64,000 nucleotides of DNA from Sparassis latifolia (GCA_018466975.1 CM031554.1:1426001-1490000); one strand, 5' to 3'. Counted from the first letter of the stretch, positions 12,641-24,440 are shown. Notes: a model not told the origin generated them from the letters alone. Translations and numbers: made by a program.

Positions 12641-12677
12641 GGGCCATCTTGTCGGGCTTCCCAAGTTGCCCGATGGG

Positions 12678-12682
12678 GATCT
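12678..12682. repeat. target site duplication GATCT (left)
   Basis: GATCT directly precedes the 5' LTR and is repeated directly after the 3' LTR at 18511-18515. A 5 bp duplication is the usual signature of LTR-retrotransposon integration. Confidence 0.9.
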
Positions 12683-13055
12683 TGTTAGATTAGATAATCC
12701 ATCAGTCTCTCAAGTGTCTAGACTCAGAGCAATGCAAGATGCTGTACACCTAGATACTTATTGATCAGGCTGCGCTATGCACTGCCATGTAGAGGCTATG
12801 CATAGCTATGCCTGCCTATGTTCATAGCCACAATCCTGTGTTACTCACAGGTTTGTATAGCCACACTCTAGGTAGATATAAACTCTCTAGAGTCCACTCT
12901 GAGTCCTCAGTGACTCACTTCTGGACTCTAGGTGAGTAGAGTACTTTGTCCTCAATATTATCCAGTGACTCACTTCTGGACTCTAGCTGTGTTGCTCAGC
13001 TCTTCTGTCCTGTTATTTGAGTCCCCTACAAAGTCTGCATATTGCAACTTTATTA
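12683..13055 (+). repeat. 5' LTR of the Copia element
   Basis: 373 bp beginning TGTTAGATTAG and ending CAACTTTATTA. It contains a TATAAA box at 12877-12882 and an internal direct repeat (cagtgactcacttctggact, near 12908 and 12962). It is almost identical to 18138-18510. Confidence 0.95.
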
Positions 13056-13072
13056 GGTTATGAGCCTCGCGC
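13056..13072 (+). promoter_or_regulatory. putative primer binding site
   Basis: GGTTATGAGCCTCGCGC lies immediately after the 5' LTR, where Copia elements anneal a tRNA primer. The match to a specific tRNA was not established. Confidence 0.35.
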
Positions 13073-13371
13073 TCTAGCCCCTTTGCTGTTGCTTTGTCTT
13101 GGTCACTTTTCTGTGCCTTTCTTGTCCTTATAGTGTGCTGCATATCCTTTATTTACAAGGACACCAACTGTTGGGTCTGTGCACTTCAGTGGGCCAGCCT
13201 TTGACCTTCTTGGGAAAATCCTGGTAATCATCCCAGTGACCTGAGCAGTTGTACAACTGAGTGTTCAGTAAATACTTACTGGTTACAATTACTATACCTC
13301 CTTTCTTGCACACACTCCTGAGGACTATCCTGCACTTTTTCAAGCACCAGACATAAACACACATTCACATC

Positions 13372-16300
13372 ATGTCTTCCACCTCTACCCACACTCCCAA
13401 CTTTGCCAAGCTCAATGACTCCAATTACCCTACTTGGAGTGGTGAAATGGCTGCCTGGTTGCGCTCTGCAAACCTTTGGAGACTTGTCAATGGCAAGCTT
13501 CCACAGCCAAAGCTCTCTGGATCACCTACAGCAGCTGAGCAAACCAAACTAGATACTTGGGAGGCCAATGCAGAGAAAGCAGCTGGTCAAATCTATTTGA
13601 TGGTGGAACCAGATCAGCACACTCACTTTGCTGGTGTGGTGGATGACCCTATCAAAATGTGGGAACAGCTTGCAGCTGTTCATCTGCAGAAGAAACCTGG
13701 AGCGCGTTTCAATGCTTATGATGATGTCTTCTCCATCAGAAAGCAACCAGAGGAATCACTCCAAGGGCTTGTCAATAAGGTCAATGCTGCCATGCAGCAT
13801 GTTAAAGACCTTCGCCCTAATGACTTTGATCTGACAAAGTTGGATGAAGAGTTAACCTCTATGGCTATGATTCGTGCTCTTCCTGTGGAGGAATATGGTG
13901 CTTTTACCTCTACGCTGCTTCAGCGTGACATCCTGAGCAAGGATGTTGTCACCCAGGCTTTTGTCACAGAGGAAATCAATCGTTGTCATCGCACCACTTC
14001 CCCTCCCAAAGCAGATCAAGCACTCTCCACTGCTTCATCCTCACAGCTCACCTGCAATTTTTGCGAGGGCAAAGGACACACACAGTCCAATTGCTATGCT
14101 TTCCAGAATGCTTCAAAGAAAGCTAAGGAAAATTGCAAAGAGCGCCGCTCTAAGCATGGAAACAAGGCAAATGCTACTGCTGCTGCTGCAGCCACCCAGA
14201 ATACCACTCAGATCGACTCTACCACTGTTACAGAGTCTGCTGGCAAAGCAAGTCTCTCTGACCCACTTCAGCTTGATGCTGACTTTGACTGGAATGCAGA
14301 CACAGGCGCTACTTCTCATATGACACCTCATTGCCACTGGCTTAGAAATTACAAGCCTTTGGTCATTCCAATCAAACTTGCTGATAACACCATTGTCATG
14401 TCTGCTGGGGTGGGAACAGTTGTATTTAATCCAGTGATTGCAGGGAAAGCAGTCAGGCCTGTGGAATTTACTAGGGTGCTACATGTCCCAAGGCTCAGGA
14501 ACAATCTCCTCTCTTGTCTGTATTTAGTTCATCAAAAAGGCTTCAGAATTCACATAGAGTCCAAGTTTATGACCTTCCTTCACTCTCATCAGACTCTATT
14601 TGTTGCCTCTATCACAGAGAACTACACTGCCTTTCTTGATGGAACTGTACAGCCAGCTCCAGAGTCTGCCCAAGCTATAACCACAGTCCCTCTTGATTTA
14701 AATCTCTGGCATCATCGCTTTGCTCATCACAACTATGCTGATGTCCAAAAGATGATTAGAGAAAAGCTAGTGACTGGTCTTATGCTGGATTCCAAGCAGC
14801 AGCCTGACCCCATTTGCGAACCATGTCTGGCTGGTAAAATGCATGCCAATCCCTTCCCTACATCGGACAGTCATGCCTCCAAACCCCTAGAATTAATTCA
14901 CACAGATGTCCATGGACCTCTGCCTGTGTGTACACACTCAGGATATCGGTACTGGATCACCTTCATAGATGATTACAGCCGATTCAGGGTTGTGCTATTG
15001 CTAAAGGCCAAGAGTGAAGCCTTTGATGCTTTCAAGCAATATAAAGCTTATGCTGAAAATCTGCTTGAAGCAAAAATCAAGGCTGTCCAGGATGACAAGG
15101 GTGGAGAGTACATGTCCACTGCCTTTATACAGTTCACTCAGGAGGCAGGGATTGAACGCAGACATACCACCCGCAATAGGCCACAGCAGAATGGAGTTGC
15201 AGAGCGAGCCAATCGCACAATGGACAATGACATCACTGCTATGCTAGCAGAGTCTAAACTGCCTCCTTCCTTCTGGGGAGAATGTATTGCATCTATGGTG
15301 CATGTCTGGAACCATCTGCCTACAGCAGTGGTGAAAGGTGCAACTCCCTGTGAGCTGTGGCACAAGCGGAAGCCAGATGTTAGCCATCTTCGTGTTTGGG
15401 GCTGTACTGCCTATGTGCATGTACAGAAGGATCAGCGTACAGGTCTGGGACCACACATGCAGAAATGCGTGTTTATTGGTTATCCAGCAGGATACAAGGG
15501 GTGGAAGTTCTATAATCCTGACACTAAAAAGACTATAATCTCAGAACGTGCTGATTTTGATGAGCGCTACTTCTCCGGCCTCAAATGCACTCCTGATATT
15601 CCTCCTCCATCCCCTATGTCATTTTCACCTGCAGACATTATTCCTCCACCTGTAGCACCTGTACCTGGACAGGATTTAGGGGGAGATGATGCACATGTGC
15701 CAAATCCTGTACCTTGTCCAGTTGCCCCAGAAGCTGATCCACCTGCACCACCTCCTGCACCAGAGCACCCAGTAACTCCACCACCTCCAGATCCTCCAGT
15801 CCATCATAGAGTTCCAACTCCTCCTCCATTTGAACCTATAGATCATCATCCAATTGCTCAGCATCGGGTACCTCGCAATGTTAGGCCCACCTGGAAAATG
15901 CGAGCTTCACCACCACCTGTGCAGAATGCAGAGTCTGAGGATGAGTTGGATGTGATAGATGCAGATGCAGACTTTGTTGAAGTCCAGTTTGCTGGTCTAT
16001 CTGCTGTAGCAGACCCTCGGACCTATAAACAGGCCATGGGCAGTTCTGATGCTGATAAGTGGCAGCAAGCAGCCAATGAAGAGATTGTGTCTCTAATGGC
16101 CAATAACACATGGGACATTGTTCCACTGCCACCAGGCAAAAAGTCAATAGGCTCAGGCTGGGTGTTCAAGGTGAAGCACAATGCAGATGGTTCTGTAGAG
16201 CACTATAAAGGCAGATTAGTCGCCAAGGGTTACAGTCAACGCCCTGGCTTTGACTACACAGAAGTCTTTGCTCCCACATTCCGTCAACCTGCATTACATC

Positions 16301-17571
16301 TTATTCTAGCTCTTGCTGCAGCAGAGGATCTAGAACTTCGCTCTGTGGATATCTCATCTGCCTTCCTAAATGGAGACTTGGAGGAAGAGATCTACATGCA
16401 GCAACCTGAGGGCTTTCACCAGGGTGGTCCAGAAATGGTCTGCAGGCTAAATAAGTCACTCTATGGCTTGAAGCAAGGTGCACGTCAGTGGAACAAGAAG
16501 CTCCATGAGGTACTCACCAAAATGGGCTTCACTCGTCTTCAGTCTGACAGAAGCATTTATGTGTACATCAGGGGAGATGTGCGCATTATTATCCCAGTCT
16601 TCATAGATGATATGACACTTGCTTCAAAGTTCAAGAAGGCACTTGATGACACTGTCAAGGAGTTAAAGTCATATTTTAAACTCCGAGACCTTGGATCTAC
16701 CCAGTTTCTGCTGGGCATAGACATCAAAAGAGACCGCGCAAAGCACACCATTTCACTCTCACAGCGCCAGTATATAGTGGACATGCTGGAGCGTTATGGT
16801 CTCTCTGACTGCAAGTCTGTCAGCACTCCTATGGATCCTGGAGCAGAGCTTTCCAAGGCCCTTGCACCTCAGACACAGGAAGAGACAGAATATATGCGCA
16901 AAGTGCCTTATCTCAGTGCTGTAGGGGCACTGATATATTTGGCCATCACCACTCGCCCAGACATCATGTTTGCCATTGGTTGTCTTGCACGTTTTAATGC
17001 CAATCCTGGTCCTACACATTGGATTGCTGTGAAGCATGTCTTCCACTATCTGAAGGGCACAATGGACTTAAGGCTGCACTATGGTCCCAGTGATGTAAAG
17101 GAGTTCTTCCTAACCTACACAGACTCAGACTTCGGTGGTGAGAGGGATAACCGTCGCTCTACTGGTGGTTACCTTGTAAAAGTGGGCACAGGTGCTATCA
17201 GCTGGAGTAGCAAGCTTCAGTCCCTTATTGCCCAATCCACCACAGAAGCTGAGTACATTGCTGCAGTTGAAGCAGGAAAGGAAATCCTCTGGATGCGTAA
17301 TCTTCTCACAGAACTGGGGTATACAGTTTCCAAAGCCTCTACACTTTACATGGACAATCAGTCTGCAATCAGTGTCTCTAAAAATCCAGAACATCATGGC
17401 AGAATGAAGCATTTGGATCTGTGCTTCTTCTGGCTTTGAGACACTGTAGAGGCAGGTCGAATTGCACTGGTATATATTCCTACTGCTGAGATGATAGCGG
17501 ACATTTTGACAAAGCCATTGCCGGCGGCAAAGATTATCTACTGCCGTGAGATGATGGGCTTGAAGATCTAA
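13372..17571 (+). CDS. Copia Gag-Pol polyprotein with one in-frame stop
   Basis: Encodes the structural and enzymatic proteins of the element. From the ATG at 13372 the frame is open for 1,355 codons. It contains a Gag region opening with FAKLNDSNYPTWSGEMAAWL, a CCHC zinc knuckle (CNFCEGKGHTQSNC, about residue 228), an aspartic protease (DTGATSH, about 310), the integrase HHCC zinc site (about 446-485) and catalytic core (HTDVHG, DDKGGEY, NGVAERANR), reverse transcriptase from WVFKVK (about 930) with FIDDMTLAS replacing the usual YVDD box (about 1077), and RNase H with YTDSDFGG and SLIAQSTTEAEYIA (about 1247-1305). A TGA at 17437-17439 stops the frame after LCFFWL, but the same frame continues through AEMIADILTKPLP to a TAA at 17569-17571. 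The stop is one C-to-T change from CGA. Confidence 0.93.
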
Positions 17572-17596
17572 TCGTCAAAAACCCGGATCTTGCTGC

Positions 17597-18064
17597 TTGA
17601 AGCATACAACTCGGACATTGTTGGATCGGTGTTTCCTCGGATCATCTGTCTGCCACATATACCATTCTCACTGCTGCGGTTCAAATCATCTCTTTACCCC
17701 TTCCACCACTATGAAAACCTTCGCCATTGCCCTTCTTATTACTGCAGGGGCGCTCTTCCCTGCCATTCTCCTTCTTTTTTTTTATTATGCTATTACTCGT
17801 ATCTGGCCAGCACCGCCCCCACTTGACATCGAATTGGAACGCATTACCATTCCGGCATCCAATCAACCGACCCATCGCATGCTTGTTCACCCGGCTATGC
17901 CACCGCGCGCACACATTCGGCGACACTCGCTGCACTTCACCACTCAGCAGTTCGATGAGCTGGACGACCTCGCGACTATGATGCTGCATGAGAGCGAGAT
18001 GGAAGCCGAACATCCATCCAAGTCTAAATCGTGCAACGAGGAACATTGGGATGTAGTGGAATGA
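17597..18064 (+). CDS. extra ORF between pol and 3' LTR, single membrane segment
   Basis: An open frame of 155 codons lies after pol, where Copia elements usually have nothing but untranslated RNA. An internal ATG at 17711 gives a 117-residue product that starts with a hydrophobic segment (FAIALLITAGALFPAILLLF) followed by a polar, His- and acidic-rich tail ending in HWDVVE. The layout is that of a small single-pass membrane or secreted protein. I recognise no family. It could be an element-borne accessory gene in the env-like position or a captured host exon. No splice site is needed to read it. Confidence 0.5.
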   Translation: MKHTTRTLLDRCFLGSSVCHIYHSHCCGSNHLFTPSTTMKTFAIALLITAGALFPAILLLFFYYAITRIWPAPPPLDIELERITIPASNQPTHRMLVHPAMPPRAHIRRHSLHFTTQQFDELDDLATMMLHESEMEAEHPSKSKSCNEEHWDVVE

Positions 18065-18128
18065 GTAGGTTTAGGGGGAGGTATATGGAGTTCTTGCATT
18101 CTGTTGAAGAGGGAAGACTGGTTGGATT

Positions 18129-18137
18129 AAGGGGGAG
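18129..18137 (+). promoter_or_regulatory. polypurine tract
   Basis: AAGGGGGAG abuts the first TG of the 3' LTR, the standard position for plus-strand priming. Confidence 0.75.
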
Positions 18138-18510
18138 TGTTAGATTAGATAATCCATCAGTCTCTCAAGTGTCTAGACTCAGAGCAATGCAAGATGCTGT
18201 ACACCTAGATACTTATTGATCAGGCTGCGCTATGCACTGCCATGTAGAGGCTATGCATAGCTATGCCTGCCTATGTTCATAGCCACAATCCTGTGTTACT
18301 CACAGGTTTGTATAGCCACACTCTAGGTAGATATAAACTCTCTAGAGTCCACTCTGAGTCCCCAGTGACTCACTTCTGGACTCTAGGTGAGTAGAGTACT
18401 TTGTCCTCAATATTATCCAGTGACTCACTTCTGGACTCTAGCTGTGTTGCCCAGCTCTGCTGTCCTGTTATTTGAGTCCCCTACAAAGTCTGCATATTGC
18501 AACTTTATTA
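18138..18510 (+). repeat. 3' LTR of the Copia element
   Basis: 373 bp, same boundaries as the 5' LTR. By eye three substitutions separate them (one in gagtccCcagtg, two in ttgcCcagctctGctg). It is followed by the GATCT target duplication at 18511-18515. Confidence 0.95.
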
Positions 18511-19549
18511 GATCTTGCTCCGCATCTCAGGCGTCAGGTTCGCCATCGTGGCAGTATCCTTGATGAGTGCGGGCGCAATCACACTGGATTTGATTCCGTC
18601 CTTGGTGTACCACAGGGAGAGCCAGTGGACCAGGCCATGCAGGGCGGCTTTGAATGATGTGTAGTGGGGTTCGATGACTCCACTGTTACTTGGTAAACAG
18701 TGGAAAGATCAGTGGCGTCGGACGAGTGCCTGATGCAGTGAATTACCTGCAGCGATACTGATTATGATAGACATGAATTATCATGGATTTCGGGCAAAGG
18801 GGCACACAGAGTGCACCTTGATGTGAAAATTGTTCGTATTTCTGCGCTTCCATATGCGGCACACAGAGCTGCGCAAGCATGTAGCTCGTGCCGGTGTTCG
18901 TCCACCACATCTCTTCGAACACCTTCATGGGCATGTCATTGATATTGCCCAGTGGGCCAACCTTAGACCCCGCGATGCCGTGGTTTGCGAAGAGGATGTC
19001 CGGATGCCCGATCTGCTGCACAACCTCAGCATGGAGGTGGCGCACCTCGTCGTAGTTCGACAGGTCTGTCTGGAAGATGGCGAACCACGCGTCAGAGCTG
19101 GCAATGGCCTTGAGGTTGGAGATGAGCGTGTCTGCCTTGGCGTGCGAGGATGCCGCCTGGTAGTGCACTGCTACTGAGCAGCCGGAGCGGGCAAAGGTGC
19201 GTGTAGTCACCTGCCCGATGCCTCCGCTGTGCCAGATGTGGTGAGTGGATGATATATGATGTGGTATGTGATGTACTTACGTGCAGCCGGTGATGAGGAT
19301 GGCAGCTTGCCCTTCAGGTCAGGAAAAAAAATAGGATGCTCCAGCCTCGTGAGGCTGAGAGAGGCAACATCCTATGCAGCCTGTCCAACACGGGCCTGAG
19401 TACAGCCGCGAAACAGCCCAGAGTACTTGTCAATGGGCCAGTGCTGAGCTCATGCACTCAGGCTGGACGCGAGATCGGGCGCAGACGTGCACCAGGACAG
19501 AGACTAGTAAATTGCAGGAAAGTTGTTGTAGTCATATGTCGGGGAGCAG

Positions 19550-19772
19550 CGAGAATTTTGGCATATATTACGTAGTGGAGCTCGTCGTCGGTGACGACAG
19601 CTCGAGCCGACACATGGCGAGCACGACGTGCGGCACGAATTGCAGGTGCTAAGGAAAAATACAAGCGCACATAGAGGGTGACTGAGGTCTCCTGGACAAT
19701 CCACGTGAGAGCCACGCGTCGGCATCACGGCATCTGCCCTTAAACGAACCGTAACCAAACGACCTCCATACG
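19550..19772 (-). repeat. right arm of ~220 bp inverted repeat
   Basis: Reverse complement of 11854-12075. The outer end reads CGACCTCCATACG on the plus strand. An open frame on the minus strand (19715-19458, ...TLYVRLYFSLAPAIRAARRA...) covers it, but the left arm has a stop in the same frame. Confidence 0.7.
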
Positions 19773-19779
19773 GCGAGCT

Positions 19780-21980
19780 CCGAGTCCCCATCAAGCCCTA
19801 GCGCTACCTCCTGCCAGCGGTGCCGCCCATATGTTTAATTCATGATCCCATCAATTTATTCTGTACCTAGTTTACTGCGTATATATTTCTCTACACTCAC
19901 ACTGCCCTGCCGGAGCCTTATCTACTGCATCGCGGCTCACCAACCTTCGCGTGCGGCATGCGCATGTCCTCTCTCGCATGTTTTCATCCACTCAGCGAGG
20001 CTGGCCGGGGACTCGCGCTCGCGCGACGCGCGTGGACGGATTAGGCAGGAGGGACCGTAAATGGACTGTAATTCTGCGCGTGACCAGCGTGACAGGACTG
20101 TCAATCTGAGGAAGTCGACGCGTGTCGTCACGTTCACAAACGTAACACGTCACAGCTGATGTCACGAGTACACTGGCTTTCCTTGTGAGCGATCCAGGTC
20201 ACCAGCTGAGGTACCTATCTACGAGATTCAATCGTATGGGTGCCCCGTTACTGAATATTCCTACTATTACTATCTCTAAGTCTGCTTCACCCACTTCGTC
20301 TCGCTTCCTCTTTGATAATTATCGCCTGAGCGCATATCGACCGCACTTTGCTACGCGCGCATCGTACATTTAATCAGAGACTACCACGCTCCGAGCGACG
20401 GCAGAACACGTAGCAGATGACGAGGATAACATGTTGATGATGGGTGGAGCCGAGAGGGTGAGTCTCAATGTTTTCATTGTCTCCCTCGTTGAGCAATTTA
20501 CATCTATTACTAGAGTCATTCTCAGGTTTCTGTGGAACTTAATGCACAACTACTCCATTACAGGATGCCTCGCCTCGAATTATCTGCGACAAATGACGTT
20601 AGGAGGTCGCCGATAGAAGAGGCTGAATACAAGTCTTCTGCTTGGCCGCGGTCGAGCCCTTAAACGTATACTGATCGGGAGATCGGTCCTCCTACCTCAG
20701 CTAACGTTACCTCACTATGCACGATCGTGCAGATTTGGCTCTTTCAGATGATGGGCCGCATCAATCGTCTGTTGTCCTCTTCCACTTTACTTACTGTCAT
20801 CCTGATGCTCATTAAACCTCTACAGCGAAGTCTAAGCCTCAAGAAGCACCTGCGCTCGGACTTATCCCCCCGTCTTACTATCATGTTGCTCCTCTCACTC
20901 TACCGTCGTCTCTGCAGTCATTGATCCCCCGATCGGGCGCCACCAATGCATGTGCAGAAGACGAGTGCACCGATGGCACTGATTTCAAGCTCAATAGCGT
21001 CATCAAATTCCAAGTATCACGCTCTCCACGCCTCTCAATGCGGGACCGACTCGGATGAAGCCGCCAAAGATGACCAAGGCCTAGTGCGGATCATGAACAT
21101 CAAGCTCATCTGCCGTTGCACTACTAGTACTCGATGACAAGTGGGCGACTTGGGACTTGACTAGGAGGTTAGTGCAAGGCTCAGCCGAAAGTTGTCCATC
21201 AACGAGTCGACTAGTCGCAGAACGTGGTGTGTGCATTTGGGTGCTGTCCTCAAGGTACGCCTTCGCTCTCTTATTCCACCGTGCCGCAGACAGAAATCAA
21301 GAGTCATGGAGATATCCTCGGAGGTATGGTCATGCAGAGACGGGGGGAGAAAATGTCGGCGGCTGTAGCGTTAGGCACGACTCTGAATAATTCACCATCG
21401 AAATCAAACTCGTGATCGGACTCGAGCAGCTCTCGTAGGTTATCTTTTTAGAACTACAGCATAGTCAGCACCTCTGTGCCGTGGCTGCGAGGTCGAGTGG
21501 CTGTCGGTCTCGCTAGATATGTTACTGACGGTATTGTCTTTGACAGAGCACTCGTCAGTGTCTTCGTAACTACCTGTTCCCTACACGACTTGCATACCAG
21601 CATGCAATTTGTATGCGCTTGGCTTTGACTTACTGCATTACCACCCTTCTCCGATATATTCTGTTTCCTGTGGATGATATCCCTGGTGATATATTTCAGG
21701 TGCTCATATCTGTGTCATGCTTGGTCTACGAACTCGAGGAAAAATTTCCACCCAGTGTTTTGGTGAGTACGAACCACATATTCTGCTCCTGACAGTCGAA
21801 TATCCATTGCCAGAGCAAATTTACAGAAGAAATCACAGCGGGTGGCGACCGATGGAACAACTGACCTGACTTCTCCCGTTGGACGCCGTTGGCCGCCTTT
21901 GCTTTCACCGTTATTCTGGAGCTGGCACCCCATAGATGTAACGTCATGTATTGCCATAGTTCTGAATGTGAAGAGATCAG
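19780..21980. other. intergenic; possible coding remnant near 20870-21060
   Basis: No complete gene is recognised. A plus-strand frame of about 65 codons around 20867-21057 (with VAPLTLPSSLQSLIP and TDFKLNSVIKFQVSRSP) has C/G-biased third positions and looks like a relic of coding sequence. Its partner exons could not be assembled. GGACTGTAAT and GGACTGTCAA words at about 20060 and 20095 echo the motif outside the left inverted-repeat arm. Confidence 0.25.
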
Positions 21981-21986
21981 TCGAGA

Positions 21987-24287
21987 TTACACAGTCATAG
22001 TCCGTAGATCAACGGGGTCACGACGGACAGCTATAGCATTCTGAAACAAACGTCTAGTGATCATAAACGACACAATCGTTCTCGTCTCACACGACTCTAA
22101 GCAGAACCTGGAAGTGTATCGATTAGTCTTCTGGAGTATGGAAATAACCTGGTGCTCACTCATTTTCTCAGGCTGAGGCCGCAGTTGGACAATGGGAATT
22201 GTCAATGTATCCCACGTTGAAGTGATTTCCTCCGGCTTGTTCACGGTGGTGTGACGCTGAGGCTGGCCAGACTCGCGAAAGCTCAGCACCGATTGTACTG
22301 GCACATATGACAGATCCACGTGTTTCGTGGAGAGGAACAGCTTCAATAGTCCCACGTCGACATCTTGCCCCTCTCGCAGAAAATAGCTGAAGGGCACAGC
22401 GCCGCCTGACCCGTAGCCGATGGTCAGGGTCCCATTGGGAGGCAAGGGCGTATCGACTCTTCCTGCCCCAGTAGGCGTCTGATAGTAGGTCGCTGCGAAG
22501 CAAGGTAGTCAATAACGAACACGATGATTCAGGTTTAAACACAAACTCACAGATGCTGAAGTCGCTATTGTCAAAGTAAAAAAGAGACGCAAACATTGGT
22601 ATGTTCGACTTGTTGGTAATCTTGATGCCATACATGGAAGAGTCGTCGTCGATAACAAGCCGGACAACCTTGTCACGACCAACTAGATTCTCTCCGATAG
22701 GAGTCGTGATAGGCTGCAAGAAATCACCGAATTGGTCCTTCAAAGCGGTAAGTTTCGTGAACTCCAAATTGACGTGATCTCGAAGAGGGTGTGAAAGATT
22801 GGTGCGCCGAAGATGCCAGTAATAGTGGGCTGCATCGCGGATGACCAGGGAAATAACAGAAATAACAGGCTCAACTTCGTGCGGAAGGCGCTTGAAGTTG
22901 AATTGTGTGATCTCCTCATCCAGCACGTCGAAAACGACAGATCCATTCTCGAGCGTGACGTCCAATTCAGCGTCGGCCTTGTCCACCATTTCGACGCTCC
23001 TGTGCTCTGTCGATGGGTCTACATTGAGTTCGTCAAACAAGTCAGCCAGCTTCTCGTCAAGGTGGACGCGAAGGCTTTCCGACATGCTCGCATGCGTCTG
23101 AGATGCAAAACGGATAGAATCGTGGTCGAATATGGGGGCGCCGGGAGGAGCCGCGAGAATTGTGGTGAATTCATCAACTTTCTGGGCAGTAAGGTGTCCT
23201 AATGGCGAAGTATTTGAGGTCACACTTCTGTCCTTGTAGATGGCGAAGCGAGCCCCGTCGGTAACCCCATGAGCAGCACCTGCTTTCATGACGTACTTCT
23301 CTCCTTCCCATCGAACTTCGAATACCATACGCCGCAGGTTAGGTGCCTTAGAATTGAAAACTACTCGACCCTGATTGTAACCTTCGCATTGAGGGTTCTG
23401 CCTGGACGCGAGTAAGTAATAATTCCTTGTGATTATTCAAAGCAACAGGACTTACTCCTCCCAGGGAGTGATCTGCTGGATCAATTCCTTGTATGTTATG
23501 TTGGCCGTTCCGGCCATTGACAGACGTTCGAGAATAGCTTGCGTGAAGCGCCCCCTCTTGTTAAATTCCTGAGCCCGCTCTCCTGCACCGCATGCTGCGA
23601 GGAGTACGTGCGACCTCAATCCACTGCGTGCAAAACCTGGCGCAGGTTGAGAGGCACGCTTGCCATCTACAGTAGCGCCCCAGATTTGGCGATCAAGATC
23701 GGGCGAAGGAGAATCCAGGATGTCGATCCCGCGGACCATGCATTCAGCATTGTCCCCGCGAGTGCCTGAGCTTGAGTGGCAGCAGTCAAGAATGACGGTC
23801 TGTAGAGAATGACGAGCCATGAAATGCATCACCCTTACATACAACAAAGAAAACATACGATATTATCGCCCTTTGCCTCCGCAAGTCTGTCGAGAAGACT
23901 AGCAAACGTACGATCGGGTATCACATTCGACCATACGTTATCCAATTCCTCGCAGTCGCATGGAAGAAGCATTTCAATCTTGGGCCCTTGCCAGCCGTCC
24001 GGTGCCGGTGCCGAACCGCCATGCCCAGCATAAAATATCAAGATGGGATCGCCCTGATGTATGTGCTCCATCATTGAGAGGGTGCGGATCTCGGTGAGGA
24101 TTGCAACCTTGGTAGCCTTCTTGTTACGGAGGTTCCTGATGTGATCTCTTGGCACCCCAAGGTCATTCTCCAGGAAGTTCTGTATGGCATTAGCATCAGG
24201 CACCGCGCCTCTTAAATCACCGATCTTGTCGCTTTTGTAGTAGTTGATCCCAATGATGAGCGCGAACAACGGTGGACTGATGACCAT
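21987..24287 (-). CDS. caspase-like (peptidase C14) protein with C-terminal extension
   Basis: Predicted cysteine peptidase of the metacaspase/caspase-like clan, probably cytosolic, with a role in stress or regulated cell death inferred from the family. Four exons (24287-23859, 23799-23456, 23401-22551, 22492-21987) join in frame to 709 residues; all three introns are GT-AG and 54-60 nt. The p20-like domain begins at residue 8 (FALIIGINYYKSDKIGDLRG). The catalytic His is at residue 89 (FYAGHGG) and the catalytic Cys at about 150 (ILDCCHSS), immediately after intron 1. VLLAACGAGERAQE follows. The remaining ~450 residues form an extension without a known domain, ending in ITSTWDTLTIPIVQ and a short tail. 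The last ~50 residues after this point look less conserved, so the true 3' end may differ. The start ATG is supported by the fold beginning at once after it. Confidence 0.88.
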
Positions 24288-24440
24288 GACAATGAAGCCA
24301 GGTCACCGAGTGAACTGCGGTATGTAGCCACGATATCACTCACGTCGAGGAGTTCTTAATGCTACACACCGAAGCATGAAGAGTCCGTCAATGACATGAG
24401 TTGTGAGACAAATGCAAAATTTCTACCTCTTTCCTGTGCG

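Larger units (their letters stand above)
12683..18510 (+). mobile_element. Ty1/Copia LTR retrotransposon, nearly intact
   Basis: A 5,828 bp element bounded by two 373 bp LTRs and a GATCT duplication. The order of domains in the polyprotein (Gag, zinc knuckle, protease, integrase, reverse transcriptase, RNase H) is that of Ty1/Copia, not Gypsy. A polypurine tract abuts the 3' LTR and a primer-binding-like stretch follows the 5' LTR. It sits inside the SDR gene in the opposite orientation. The LTRs differ at only three positions by eye, so the insertion is young. One nonsense codon late in pol and an extra ORF after pol are its oddities. Confidence 0.95.
12641..19325 (-). pseudogene. short-chain dehydrogenase/reductase gene split by a Copia insertion
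   Basis: A minus-strand SDR of the 3-oxoacyl-[ACP]-reductase-like type, predicted to be an NAD(P)H-dependent oxidoreductase of unknown substrate. Visible are the cofactor loop TGCTGGIG across an intron at about 19285-19225, the D-L loop FQTDLSNYDEV, FANHGIAGS in place of NNAG, a second intron cluster at 18825-18690, and the catalytic YxxxK as YTSFK near 18650. The frame reaches TPEMRSK at 18520, where the retrotransposon interrupts it, and resumes on the far side at 12682 as IPIGQLGKPDKMA. After that the usual last ~20 residues are not recognisable. The 5' end also looks damaged, because an A/T homopolymer and a stop precede the cofactor loop. The Copia insertion alone would abolish the product. 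Confidence 0.8.
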
